A stretch of 64,000 bases of DNA from Parelaphostrongylus tenuis (Eukaryota; Nematoda; Chromadorea; Rhabditida; Metastrongylidae), in NCBI GenBank assembly GCA_019055375.1, contig JAHQIW010002287.1:186001-250000 (forward strand), in the 5' to 3' direction. Below, one piece after another: positions 23,101 through 36,000 of this stretch. The notes beneath the pieces were generated by a model. That model was not told the origin of the DNA, did not search any database, and saw only the letters and a list, made by a program, of their open reading frames with translations. The first letter of the stretch is position 1. Each line of letters starts with the position of its first letter. A program made the position numbers and the translations under genes.

Positions 23101-24070
23101 ACAGCGTCGTACAGACACGCCACATCATTCGCACAGTCCGATTCGAGGGATGCAATATCAGTAGGACACCGCAGGTACTGTTGCCGTTCTTCCGGATATT
23201 CGTAATCAGGATCCTCTGAGATGTGACACTTATTATGGAAAATCAGAATACACATTGAACGACACTTAAAAATGCCCTGCTCCTTTTTTCGATTATGAAA
23301 TTATTGAATGATTGAAAGCTTGGGTTAACCTTCTGCACACTTCTCTGAACCAGGTGGTCACAAACTCGTTAACAAGGTTTGCCACCTCTTCAAACAGATG
23401 GCAACTGAGTGCTTGTTTTACTATAAATTTGAATTCCACTAATGAGTCCACGATATAGAAGAATGGAAAAACACCGACGATAATTTCATAATTCGCTTCC
23501 TTGGACTATTCACAACAATGCGAGATGTTAGATAGAAAAGCGTAATAAGCACAATAAAATGTGATAAGAATAGATCAACGTCTATCAATGATGGAACAGA
23601 AACAAAGCTTTGTGGAGTAATTATATCTTGAAGAATGTTATAAAGATATTAATTGAACAAATCCATTTAAGAGCTCACTTCTTGGAGTTCTGCAAAAGGC
23701 CAAAAAGTTTCTGAAGTCGGTCTCCGTTTGAGGATAGAAAGCGTAACGGCTCCTACGTATTTAGATAAGTTTGAACAAAAAAGCATCAGAGTAATTTCCT
23801 CTAAAACAAGGTAAAATCGCTCACGATTGATATTTTGAAGCCGTTTTGTAAACTGGTCCTTTGAGGTAGTGATCAGAAAAAGCCTGAAGCCATTCTTATT
23901 TCCAACACTACTCAGTTCAATATCGCTATCAAGTATAAAGAAGATCTAATGGATTAAGTTTACAATTACCTGGAACAAGTTCTCTCGGTCGCTTCTAGAG
24001 GCGAAAAGATCAGAGACATCATCCGCTTGCAGATTCACATTCATCAGCTCCTTTTCGCCTTTGATTTTAT
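20126..24070 (-). CDS. mesh: Mesh-like gene: VWD end, sushi domain, TM helix, tail
   Basis: 23970-24070 (ELMNVNLQADDVSDLFASRS) and 23091-23215 (DPDYEYPEERQQYLRCP, CANDVACLYDAVML) close the VWD region. A 31-bp microexon 20747-20777 (VFQLFTEYLP) leads to the sushi domain: 20510-20656 (NSCGAMNIEYPEYLIKG, YLEGDKLSFSCFQTHVMKG) and 20358-20436 (NSWRMQWTQGEQPWCRH). Exon 20126-20300 has the helix WMSIAIAILLVLIGTFAICW and a basic 27-residue tail (KQSDRKKRRSPSR...) ending at TAG 20126-20128. Introns of 57, 73 and 90 bp are typical for nematodes. Confidence 0.88.
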
Positions 24071-27000
24071 CTATAAGTAGTTTACGTGATTTCATTCAAT
24101 AAAGTAATTAAAAATGATTAGCAAGCTGCAATTATAAAGTTAAGCAATAAAGACATTAATACTAGTTGCCTTGAAATTGCTCTGAAATGGTAACTCTCAT
24201 GATAAGTAGTGTGAAAAATAATCTTCATAATCAAAAACAACTCGTTGTTTGGCTCATTGATCATATCACTTACGATCACCAGTTTTTCTTTTAGCAGAAA
24301 ATCGCGCCAGCTCCGACAAAACTGACTTTTAACACCTAAGTAATAGTCCAAAGCATGATTTCCGACGCCAACTGCGTTATTACCACGCTCAGCCATAAGC
24401 TCTTAGAAATCAAATCTAGGTTTTCTATGTTGCGAGTAGGTATTTTACAGGGCAAGAAGTCTTCCTACATTCGTTTACTCCTAATTGAGTCTTTGGATGG
24501 GGATTACGAGTTCTTCAACTTGAACGCACTTGGAAAAGAAAAGAAAACAGCAGTATAAGACACATTTCAACGACCCGAGGTAAGACGATACCCTTTGCCA
24601 AACTTAGTTGGATATTATTCATAAGGAAATATTTACGGTTAGATTTATTATTACGCAAGGTCATTTTTCTCTCAAAAATCACTTGATTTCGCTAATTGTT
24701 GGCACGTTCTATCAAAAACTCGTTCAAAAGTTTGCTTTTGAAGCAGTTAGCTCTTGGCTCAACCCAAAAGTGACAACCAAAAAGACTCTTTATTTGTGAT
24801 AAGTTCAAGGAATTCTCTGTTTACGGTCGAGCGTAGGGCAGTGGTTCGAGGCACCCTACAATATACAAAGGGTTCACGGTTTGATCCCGCGCTCTCGGGT
24901 TTTCAGACCAGCCATTTCTCTGGGCTAGGCATATTTGTGTCAGAGTTGTTTGTGAGGATAGAAACCCTGGCTTGATAGATCGATAGCTGATCGAAAGCCT
25001 CCATTCCGACACTTAAAGAAGCCACATGCAGAGTACATGCCTATAGAATTGGTTAACATCGAAAGCTTTATTTTCAACTTAGTGTTCTTCATCCTTTACA
25101 GAATGAGACAAGTTATTTTAAAGTTTGTAACATCTATTGCATTTTGAGTTTCACGACCAAAAGATATTTCTGACATTTTATCAAACGCACATTTCATGAG
25201 TTCGGCACGAATGCTCGGATTGTTGACATTGCTCCATGTAAGCACAGATTGCTGTTGGAATGGCTCATTTGGAAATGGATTTATGAGCCCTTCAACTCGT
25301 GGAGAATCCGCAGGACGAGGCATTCCAGCAGTCTGGAAGAGACATTCTATCACAGCAAAAGTTTTGAAAAGCGTTGCCATCAGTTCATTTTTCCATTTGA
25401 GCAATACGACATTAATGTCATCACCTTACTTGAAAACTTGGTGAATATCTCCAACAAAAAAAAACGCGTTGATGTCGTTTTTCCAACAAATCAGTATGTC
25501 CCAGTTATGATTACTTGTAATTGGAATGTTTTTTAAACGTATGTCGAAGAGTTTATTAATCGTCAGATTATGCGGATCAGATGCTTGGAAGCGACACTTC
25601 AAGTTTCTTCCTGCAAGCGGTGGCAATTCTTTTTCTGCTTATAGTTAGGCTTCCGGAAACTCTAAAAACACATCCCATGTTGCACAGCTAATGGAGACTT
25701 CAAACCTGACTAGAACAATCGCATCTAGATAACTGGGAACGTTTTTCGTACATATCAGATGACGAATGATTAGGGAGTTCCATACTGCCTTCATAAGGCC
25801 ATTGAATATTTCAAATATTTCTCCACAATGAAACATCTTACGCACCGCGATACTTATATGATTGATGACTAGATTATCAGTCATGGCTATGTTTAGAGTT
25901 TGAGTAATTTGGAGAATGAAAACTAGCTCTAATCGAGATGAAAGCGAAGTCTTTTAGATGTTGAACCATGTGTAGAAGAACATACACTGAGCACTTTATA
26001 CTGTGGTGGTATTGAGATCTGTAGGTCAAGGAGGCCCAGGCTTTCCATGTAGTTGAATTTTGTGTCAATGTCAATAGCATAAGACTCTCGAATGCGGACA
26101 CCAATCTGAGCTTCGTCCAAGACGACATAAATCTCCGACTTGCCCTTTCTCGACATTGTTCACGTAAACCGTCACTCCTAAATTAACTGGATTTTGCTAC
26201 TGGTTAACAATTCAGAGTCACCAGAGATCAATTAATTGCTTTCCACGAAGCGTGTGAAAGAATCTAGCAGTCAAATCCCTTGATATCCATTAACTACCAG
26301 AAGGACCATTTTTTTTAAATATAAATCTCGTCGCTATTATGACACCTTTCACATTCTATAGGAATAAAAGAGAAAGATCCTATAGCGAACAAGAAATGAT
26401 TAGCCTAAAAACGGATTTTCCATAATCATATTGGTAACGCCGAGTCTCTGAAATAGTTTTCACGTAATCTCACCTCTGAATCGTTGAATGTGCATGCTGT
26501 CAAAGTACCTTATAACATTTCCCACGATGATGGAAGTCTTGTAGCGCTGGCGGTACGTATCCTTGCGTAGTACGACATGCACTCTTAAATGGTTCTACAA
26601 CATTTTATAACTGGACCTCGAGAATATACAAGTGCTTTAGTATTGGATTTTCAAAAACATCAGTTCGAAATGTGATTATCAAGAATCGAAGAATGATTGA
26701 AATTTGAGTAGATCTTTCCATTATTATTTGAGCCAACTTGTCATGTGGTCTGGTAAGGCTCTTGTACAGCCCGATACACGTGTTTCGTCCTTGCAAACTC
26801 GTCAGCCGGGCAGATCCCGTCGTCTTTTGATCTTTTATAGTCAGCTCTCTCGGAGCCTTACACTCCTTATAGAAAGTCATCGAAGACGTACGTTTTACAC
26901 TCTATGTCAAATGAAATTTTCACCTAACACAGAGTGTTGCGCACTCGATTGCTCTTTGGCCGGTACTTTTATCATATCATAATTGTGATAAAAGTACCAG

Positions 27001-30000
27001 CCAAAGAGCAATCAAGTGCGCAACACTCTGTGTTAGGTGAAAATTTCACTTGACACAGAGTGTAAAACGTACGCCTTCGATGACACTCCATAAAGAGTAT
27101 ACGCTCCCAAGAGAACTGTTTTTGAAAGATCGAAAGACGACGGGTTCTGCCCGGGTGACGAGTCTACAGGGACGAAACACGTGTATCGGGCTGTACAAGA
27201 GCCCTTACCAGACCACATGACAAGTTGGCTCAAATAATAATGAAAGGATCTATTAAAATTTGAGCGTGGTCTAAACAAAGCACTCGAAATAAAGGTATAA
27301 TTGAAATCTGGTCAACATAAAATAGTAGTTTGATGGTCTAAATAACGGAAAAGATAGCAGCAGTTTATAGATACCTGTCGGTCGCATCGGAAGATAAAAC
27401 GACACCAGTCACTACTGTTACGTTGGTCGGTTGCACCAAGTCACGTTGAAAAATGTCAAGGGAGCCTGCGAAGAAAAAAACTGCCTAGGAATTGGTAGAA
27501 GTTACAGGCAGAATTCAAAAACTTTGTAAACACAGCATACTCAACGCTGTCCTGAAAACTTCGTCATAGTGACTAAGAATTGTAAAATAACAAAGAAATA
27601 TACACACAGAATGGGGTTGAATTATGATCAACGTCTCAGAGATGTTCCTAGATTAGCAGATTATTTTACAGCAACTGCACATAACTCCTTCACACTCTCT
27701 TTTATTCTTCCCGCACTGCATTTGCATTCTCTCAGGAAAATTCAAATAAACATTCATCCAAACACTAATCTATTCACTACTCTTATAAATTTTCGTTGGA
27801 GCGCATGGCGCAGTGGTTAGGGTTGCTCTAGGTCGCACACAATACGGACGCTTCGATTTCGTGCTCATGTTTCAGCAAACCTTCCATCCCTTCGGGATCG
27901 GCAAAACTGTTAACAGACTTGTCTGGGAGACAAGCACTGCCTCGATACAGTGGTAGGCCACCGCTAGTTATTGTTAAGGCCAGATATGCATCCAATCCCC
28001 TCAAAGGAGAATAAAAATTGAAGACGAAGGTATGGCGCATCCCTCAGGAATTGATCAACGCCGAGAGCTTCATCCTTCATAAAGTTTCGTTCATATACGT
28101 GTTCACTCGTTCCGGACGGTGTGCATATTATCCATTGCACTTTTACATGCACACACTGCTCATTGCCAATCTGTCTCCGGACACCGCTTTTCCAACAGAC
28201 TTTTACAGTCATTCAGTAGCTTTAGAATAAAGGGTTTATATCAGGGTTAGCCCGCTGAAAGACCCTTCCACTGCTGCTGGTACTGCTGATAGTGATTTTG
28301 CGGCAAGAGAGCATTACTTTTGAAGAAGGTGCGCGGCATTGCGAGTCCAACGAAGAGGCGTAAAGGCGCTATGGCATTGGACGGGAGGGTACCAAAACGA
28401 AAAGGTACATCGTAACTTTACTAACTCAAAGTTCAACATCAGATGCTGACTAAAGTGTGGTCGCATAGTGAACCAAGGAGTTGTTCCTTCACTCACAAGA
28501 GATTGATATGGTTCAAGAGCATGGTCTTGAGCAAAAGAATACGCAAGATCCGTGGAAACTGAAGAGACACGAAAAATATGTGAGACTGTGAATTAACAGA
28601 GGGATGACCTCAACAAACCAGCGCACCGCTTTTTCTCCGGGTTGTGTGGACGGTCTGAGTCGTTTATGTCACACAATACAATCGCATTTTTATGACACGC
28701 TAGAAGTAAATGAGCGCGGTCCCGAAAGAGTTTAAAAGAATTACAGGTTCAAAAGCATTCAAAACAATTATAAAGTAGGATTGCGTGCACGGTCATGATT
28801 GAAAAATTTGGAATACGCGAGCTATCATACAGAAACATACATAATATAGAATGCACCAACATCAATGAAACAAAAGAAATGAAAAATGCGAAATAGGCAA
28901 ACTGTCTTTAAACCGACCGAAATCGACACTTCTATCTGGGAAACGCTCCATGCGAACCTGGATTCGCACTTCCGGTGTGGAGCTGGTTCTATGGGCATGC
29001 AGTAGATTGAAGATTCCTGGTTCATTGAAACGAAATTTCGATTGTTCAGCGTTGATACTAGTCCAGCACCCAGTATCGATCCTGAATTTATTTTGCACAA
29101 AAGCAACCAAATTAATTTTAAAGTCACTGCATTCACGCAACATTCATGCAGGTAAACCCGGACTTGTAAAAATTGTAAAAAAAGCTGTAAAAAAAAACCT
29201 GTACTTCGCACGAAAGAGCTTTGCGAGCTTATTCATAAGTTCATAAAAACATAATTTAGTTCTTCTTTAGCACACGAGGAACTGTCCGATCTGATATCAA
29301 ATGAAGATATTCGGAAGTGGTAGACCAAATCGTCAGTACATATTCTTTTGGTCCTTATTCTGCTTTTATTGGCACGAAGAGGTATTTTATTGCATTAAAT
29401 TGACATGTTTCCAATGTAGATGCTCTGTTAGACGCTCTCCATGAAAAGTAGATTGATACATTCAACGATCTAATTTTTTGGACGGGTTAGTTCATCTAGA
29501 TCGACTGTCGTGGCGAACACTACCATCTTAACTGCACTTTTGACAGTGAGGTTCGAAACTAGGGCACTTCATCACGATAAGATAGTAAGTCGCCTAGAGC
29601 ACTCGTTTAGAAGTATTTGTAGTGTGAATGCCTAGGAATGCACAGAGTAGTAGAGAGTAGCACTCACCATGCTTGGACAGACAGCATATTCTCGCTTATT
29701 ATTCTTCTACTAATTCGCTCATGCTGTAAATATTGCACTTATAAACAAATAGAAATTGAAACAAGCATTCCACTACCCATTAAATTTAGCTGCTTTATAA
29801 TTTCCATCAATAGGTAGAGGTCAATGATGCTTTCCACTACCTCATAAGTTGTGATTCCTGTGTTGATCACTTAACGCCTGCACCATCTCCAGTAACTATC
29901 TCACCGTCGTCACTATCGTCCGTCCTTGCGGTACATTTTAGAATTTTATCAAGGGGTATCGTGAGGAGATCTCATCGAATTCTGTTATGAGCGAAGTGAA

Positions 30001-33000
30001 GATCAATTGTGCATAGTCGACATAATTCGAGCCCAGGGTATCGAGTTTTTGGCCATTTCTAGTCGTTATAATATCATAACTACCGGATCGAAATGATGGA
30101 AGGAAAGCATAAAAATGTTAAAAAAGGGTTTAAGTATACTCTAAATTCCTTACATAACTTAGCAAAAAGCTGAGCATGCTACTGTCAGCTGAATGAAGAA
30201 ACATAAAGGTGAAGTTGATTCAGATTCATGGAAAGATAGGTAGACAAACCAAATACGGACAGCATAATGAGTCACAAAAATCTATTTGAACAAAAGACCA
30301 TAAAGCCGAAACGTGCGGTTAGCACTGAAAGTGCTATATAAAACCTCATGAAGGCTTAAAACATGCTGTTGGAGTGTGTTAAAAAGATATTCAAAACTCA
30401 AATTTGATTCGAATATCACCAAACATGTCATATTTAAGAAGCAAAGTGATCAGTGTGCATTGACGTTTTAAACGTGTGATATTCTAAAGGCAAAGTGAAC
30501 AGTGTGCACTGAGCTCAATGAACATAGCGGAAAGTCGAATATTCAGGCATAGAGCACATCTAATGCGATTGGTCGTAAATGAATTCTCGTACCGCTCACA
30601 GGTGGCTCGTAAGCCTGGCAGGCGCTAGACGGTCTTCTCCAGTAGAAAAGTTGGCACCGAAAGTCCGCGTATTTGCAGCAAAGATAGTACGGCATAATGT
30701 CGTGATGGAAGGTGGATAAACCAGGCACCTGGAATAAAATATACGATTTCTGATGGTGAACTCAATTGACAACAACTTACAACAATCACATAATCGAGTT
30801 AAAGTGTTGACAGCAACAGTAACACTTTCTCATCCGAATGTAAATTCGTCTATAGTTCTGAGTTAGTGGGAGTAAAAATAAACGATGTATTTTTTGTTAA
30901 ATGATTACAATACTCTATACGCAAATGCAAGATGTTAAATCATCGCAACCTCAATCATGAAATCGCATTTATACAACTGTTTGTTCGTGCTTTTCTTGCC
31001 TAGCTCACAATTCCAAATGAGAATATAGGACCAAATTCTCGATACTAATCAATCTGCAAGGTGGGCCATGCATTCGCCATCAACAAGCATCGCTAAAGGT
31101 GACTAAATGCATATTTGGCCTTTAGAGTAAGTCACGGTGTTCAATTGATGTATTAAATGAGTAGTGATATCCTCTTAATGAGACTGTTACCAATCTGCCG
31201 ACCTGGAAAGATAGAAGGCTTAGTGAGCTTAGTACATGGTATCGAACCGATGAGCACGTGCATTTTGCAGAGCACCTCCAACCTCCACATAGTTCCACAA
31301 GTAATATGAAAAAGTTTAACTACTTTCCTATATCTTTGACTATAAATGCGAACTGATTTATGATATTGATGTATGAATTTAACAGTTAAAACTGCATGAT
31401 CGAAAACTACAGACGATCTGTAGTATGGCATAAACCGTTAATAGTCGGATGCTATGTTTAAAGCCAACGTAATTTTTGTCCCACATAAATTCTAATCGAT
31501 GCGAGACAATTAAAATGTCGAAGGCTACGTAATAATCGTGGAAAAGGTCGCATTGCAAGAAGTAGCACATGTTAGCCGAAAAGGCAAACCAATCTCACCT
31601 CAAACATGCCTTGGAAAGGTGCGCTGCCGAGTTCAAATGCTCGCATCGGTACACCAGGTGAGTACGGTGTGCTCTCGTCGATCTGCAATAAAAAGGGATT
31701 GCAGTAAGTACCTGATAATTTGATTAACTACTTGAATGCCAACGTTCCATGCAACCATTCGCTCTTTCTTTTTTTCAAGAAAATGTTTGGTGAGTATATA
31801 CATATTTTGAGCCATAGGTCTAGTGCTATATAGGCGCCTATTTCGTCCTATTGGGACTCATCAGTAGCACCCTCCCTCGGTTCCGTCGATCCCTTGAGGT
31901 GAAACAATCCTCCAAAGGAACCGAAGCCGAGTAAAATTAAGCACCCAAAGTAGGATGATGTTATTACCTGACTTTGTGGTGACCGGCAGTCGAGCTTACG
32001 GCTTTTAAAATGAACTATACTTCTGCTATCGACTGCTTTTTTACAGACCCGCTCAAAATGATTTAATCTGATAAGGATATACATATTTTGAGCCATAGGT
32101 CTAGTGCTATATAGGCGCCTATTTCGTCCTATTTCCTAGCGGGTCTGTAAAAAAGCAGTCGATAGCAGAAGTATAGTTTCATTTTAAAAGCCGTAAGCTC
32201 GACTGCCGGTCACCACAAAGTCAGGTAATAACATCATCCTACTTTGGGTGCTTAATTTTACTCGGCGTCGGTTCCTTTGGAGGATTGTTTCACCTCAAGG
32301 GATCGACGGAACCGAGGGAGGGTGCTACTGATGAGTCCCAATAGGACGAAATAGGCGCCTATATAGCACTAGACCTATGGCTCAAAATATGTATATCCTT
32401 ATCAGATTAAATCATTTTGAGCGGGTCTGTAAAAAAGCAGTCGATAGCAGAAGTATGTTTGGTGAGTTTTAATCAAATCTGCGCCTACAAAACTTGTTTA
32501 CGGATAGCATTGTGTTGCACACAAGAACCCGCGAAATCAAAAGTTGAAAAAATCACATTTGAAATAAAAAGTACAATAATGAAAAGTATGATATTGATAT
32601 ATTTAACACAATGTTCAATCCGTTATTTACTGCGCATTTTTTCAAAGCAAAGTCGGTATTATATAGAACCATAAGAAGGCTGAGAAACCAGCAAAATTCA
32701 GAGCTTCAGGTAACTTTAAAACCCGCAATGACTCTTTCTACGGTGCTCACGTGATACGCACCGTATCATCGAGGCCACTGGTGGGATATAGTTATGCTGA
32801 AGCTATAGCGCAAACACAATGCTTAACTTGAGTGAGAGAAAGGCAAGCAGAAGTTTCGATGGTGCAATGGGTGGCACATGAGTTTTTGGAAAGCGTAATC
32901 GCAAGTTCAAAGTCACCTCAAGCCCCCGAGTTTTACTCATAATTGTTTTTGCAATCTGTAATTTTTATGGTTGCAATTTTTTATTGAATCAATTGAGTCA

Positions 33001-36000
33001 ATAGCTTAAAATTCAATAAAAGGAATGAAATTGCCTTTTTCAGAATTTGAACGTGCGTTGTATTAGGCTATTTCTATGTTTATGTGGATAGTCGATACCT
33101 TTATATACCGCTTAGATTAGTTCAAAAGATCAAAGAGGAAAGCCGCCACGTATTTTGTAAAAGTGGTGCATACGTCCTTCCGATTTATTTTCGAACTTCA
33201 TTTATCCAAAACGCTCTAAGAGCACTGCGCCTTGATCCTTTTGATTCCTGCACCGGTATCGTGAGAGTCACTGTAAAACATTACCACTGTGGCTTTGTGT
33301 CCTGTGTTCAATTAGAAGTGTACTTTCTTGAGTTTTGAATCACCATATGGATGGTTTTTTATGCGGAGAGAAATTGATCTTCCCGTTTCGCCAATGTATT
33401 CATCCTCGCACGCCTTACAATATATTACGTGCTAACTCAGACAGTCCTCTCTTTTTTGTTAATATATTTGTATGCAATATTCTGGGTTCCACAATCGACC
33501 ATAGAGGCGAATGCTGAGTAGATGAAGGCGTAGAGTGTTATGTAGGAGGTCAGTAACTGCCACAAAAATTCCAAAATATTTTTAGGTACGTCTTGTTACC
33601 GTTACTAATCTCATTTGATGAAACGGGTAGCATGAAAAGGACCTCATTTAGATTCGAATTAACGTTTTGAGGCCTAATACAATCGTTTCGACGCACCCAA
33701 ATGGCCGAAATTTCATGGACATCAATAATGGATAATTTTTTTGTGTCGAGTTTAGTGACTCCTTCTTCTCCTCGTCTCTTCTGTACACATATCTAGCCTT
33801 TCGGTAAGTGTTTTTGATAAGTGTTTTTCAGGTGTGAAGGATGAAAGGAAAAGTGACCGATTAGTAAGTTATCTCTACTTGTTTACAGTAACGTTTTATA
33901 GTTAGCCATTTTTTGATAGCTTTACTCGAACTTCTTCACGTAATTAGTGTATGATCTGACTGTCCATTTTATCACTATTAAGCATCTGTATATTTCTACT
34001 TGTGTGAAAGTGACAGTGTAAGTGTAACAGTCGTCTATAGATCGACAGTAGAGTAACGGCACTTATCAAGAATTGGAGATTCCCTATTAGACACAAAGCT
34101 GATGGCAAAGCCTGGTGCTAATGGCTGACTCACGGTTGACCTCCCAAGTTTCGCGAAAAAAAAAAGTCATTAGCTGTTAAATTGACAAGCATATGTTGCG
34201 TGATTACCTTGTCCCTATTTTCTTGAGAAACTCGAAAATGGCTTACATTGCGGAGTCATTTAATATGTTGGTATGAAGTGATGTAACACCAGATGATTCC
34301 ATTACATAAGAGTCGTTTGGCTTCGCGCATCGTAGGTAGTGCAGATATGTTTTCAGCATTCAGTAGATGGGTTGATTAGCTGAGTGATGACTGACAACTG
34401 AGCGAGGTTGAGGTTGAGTAACCATGATATTCTTTCTGTTGGCCCACCTACACAACTGATGATAACCTTAAATCCTGCTGGACTGATCGGCAAGATCATC
34501 ATCAGTGAAAAAAATGATTATGTACTTTGTTGATTAGGTTTTCAAACTTCCGTTGCAGAATCCAGAATCTAGATAGTCGTTACAACCGCGGAACCCACAT
34601 CAGGCCACCATGGAAATTGGGTCAGTTTTCTTATCAAAAGGAACCTAAAATTATAAAGCTTGGTATAAATTTTTCATACCGGCCCATTAAAAAAGTAGTT
34701 AATGCAATGAGTCCACAATTTTTTTATCTGGAATGAATTAGGAACTTGGCTGTGAATCATCAATAATAAACACTTTCCACGAGTTTTTGCCTAAATAGAA
34801 GCCGTGTTTGTCTTCTCTTAGTAAACCCTGATCTATATGATTATTGACAAAACGCAAGGTCCCGGGGAGATTTGAACTCCCGTCGCAGGATTCAGAGTCC
34901 TGAGTGCTAACCGCTACACCACGGGACCGCTGTTCCTGCTGCCGTGAAAATGATAGGAATAGTCACCTACCTCAAAGAAGCAACATCTTGCGAGAGGATA
35001 GAGCATGATTTGCAAGGACTGAGCAATTAGTAGATCATTCTTAAGCTGATATATTGATGAAGGTTCCACATCTCTTACCTCCGCTTTATGATTCAACCTC
35101 TATTTACTTTTCAGTGGTGATTTCTGTACTTCTTTTACATTGATATCATGTAAAGCACGCGGGAATGAATACATTGGCGAAATTAGTAGACTACTTTGTA
35201 TCCGCCTAAAAGAGTAAATAGAGGTTGAATCAATCAAGCAGAGGCAGAGATGTAGAACCTTCATAATTATCTCAGCTTAAGAATGATCTACTACTTGCCT
35301 AGTCCCTGCAAATCATGCTCTAACCTCTCGCAAGATGTTGCTTCTTTCAGGTAGGTGACTATTCCTATCGTTTTCACGGCAGCATTACCAGAGGTCCCGT
35401 GGTGTAGCGGTTAGCACTCAGGACTCTGAATCCTGCGACGGGAGTTCAAATCTCCCCGGGACCTTGCGTTTTGTCAATAATCATATAGATCAGGGTTTAC
35501 TAAGAGAACACAGACACGGTCCGATGGAACTCAAAATTTGTGGAAATACACCTTTATATACTCATAGGGCACAGAAGGACAATGGTAATAAGTTTTGAGT
35601 GAGCGCCACGATCTTGGCGCATGAGTCAAAAACACAACGCTCAAGATTGTTGAAGATTCAAGATGAACGCTCAGAGGCCGAAAATGAGCCGAAGGACGAG
35701 TGGGCCAATATCATGCAAGACATGACGCCGTTCGACCGCTTGATGTTCTGACCTGACCTAGACGGTCCGAATCATTCGAACATTCTAATACAAATGAGTT
35801 CAGACGCCAAAGAAGGCAAAATCGCCAAAACATCCTCTATTGAACTGCTATTGCTATTACTGCTACTATCACTGCTATTATTAACCTCGTGTCGGCAATG
35901 TAAATAAGTCTTTACAGAGTTTGTTCTATACAAGTAATTGTGAGTCTGTGACAGCTGATACGAACCGCAATCACTTTAACAAGAAAAACAATTTCTTTTC

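Larger units (their letters stand above)
26706..27297. mobile_element. HH2 element, near-perfect 592-bp palindrome
   Basis: The arms meet at GGTACTTTTATCATATCATA (about 26962-27000). Both arms carry hammerhead sequences and the TTGAGCCAACTTGTCATGTG end. Flanks TGATTGAAATTT (26694-26705) and TAATTGAAATCT (27298-27309) look like a 12-bp duplication with two mismatches. Right terminus AAAGGTA. It lies in the mesh-like gene intron 26584-27374. Confidence 0.85.
31795..32454. mobile_element. HH1 element, 660-bp inverted composite
   Basis: Left half on minus (31795-32135), right half on plus (32136-32454). Each half is slightly longer than one ~285-bp unit, so the ends of each half repeat directly (GCGGGTCTGTAAAAAAGCAG at 32139 and 32420). 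Each half carries one complete hammerhead. The whole is flanked by a perfect 12-bp duplication, ATGTTTGGTGAG (31783-31794 and 32455-32466), so it inserted as one unit. No coding content. It lies in the mesh-like gene intron 30729-37020. Confidence 0.88.
34800..35523. repeat. Inverted duplication carrying two tRNA-Gln genes
   Basis: Arms 34800-35117 and 35206-35523 are near-identical inverted copies around an ~88-bp spacer. Both arms extend well beyond the tRNAs on both sides (CTTAGTAAACCCTGATCTAT outside, GATTCAACCTCTATTTAC inside), so this is a duplicated chromosomal segment and not just two tRNAs. It lies in the mesh-like gene intron 30729-37020. Confidence 0.9.

Noticed and set aside
24118..24396. 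92-codon minus frame with a perfect GTAAGT donor, considered as an AMOP or VWD exon
   Set aside because: The cysteine spacing fits neither domain, and AMOP is clearly encoded at 37021-37733.
30310..30350. GCCGAAACGTGCGG next to a small hairpin, checked as a hammerhead
   Set aside because: No CUGANGA core at the right distance and no stem I partner.
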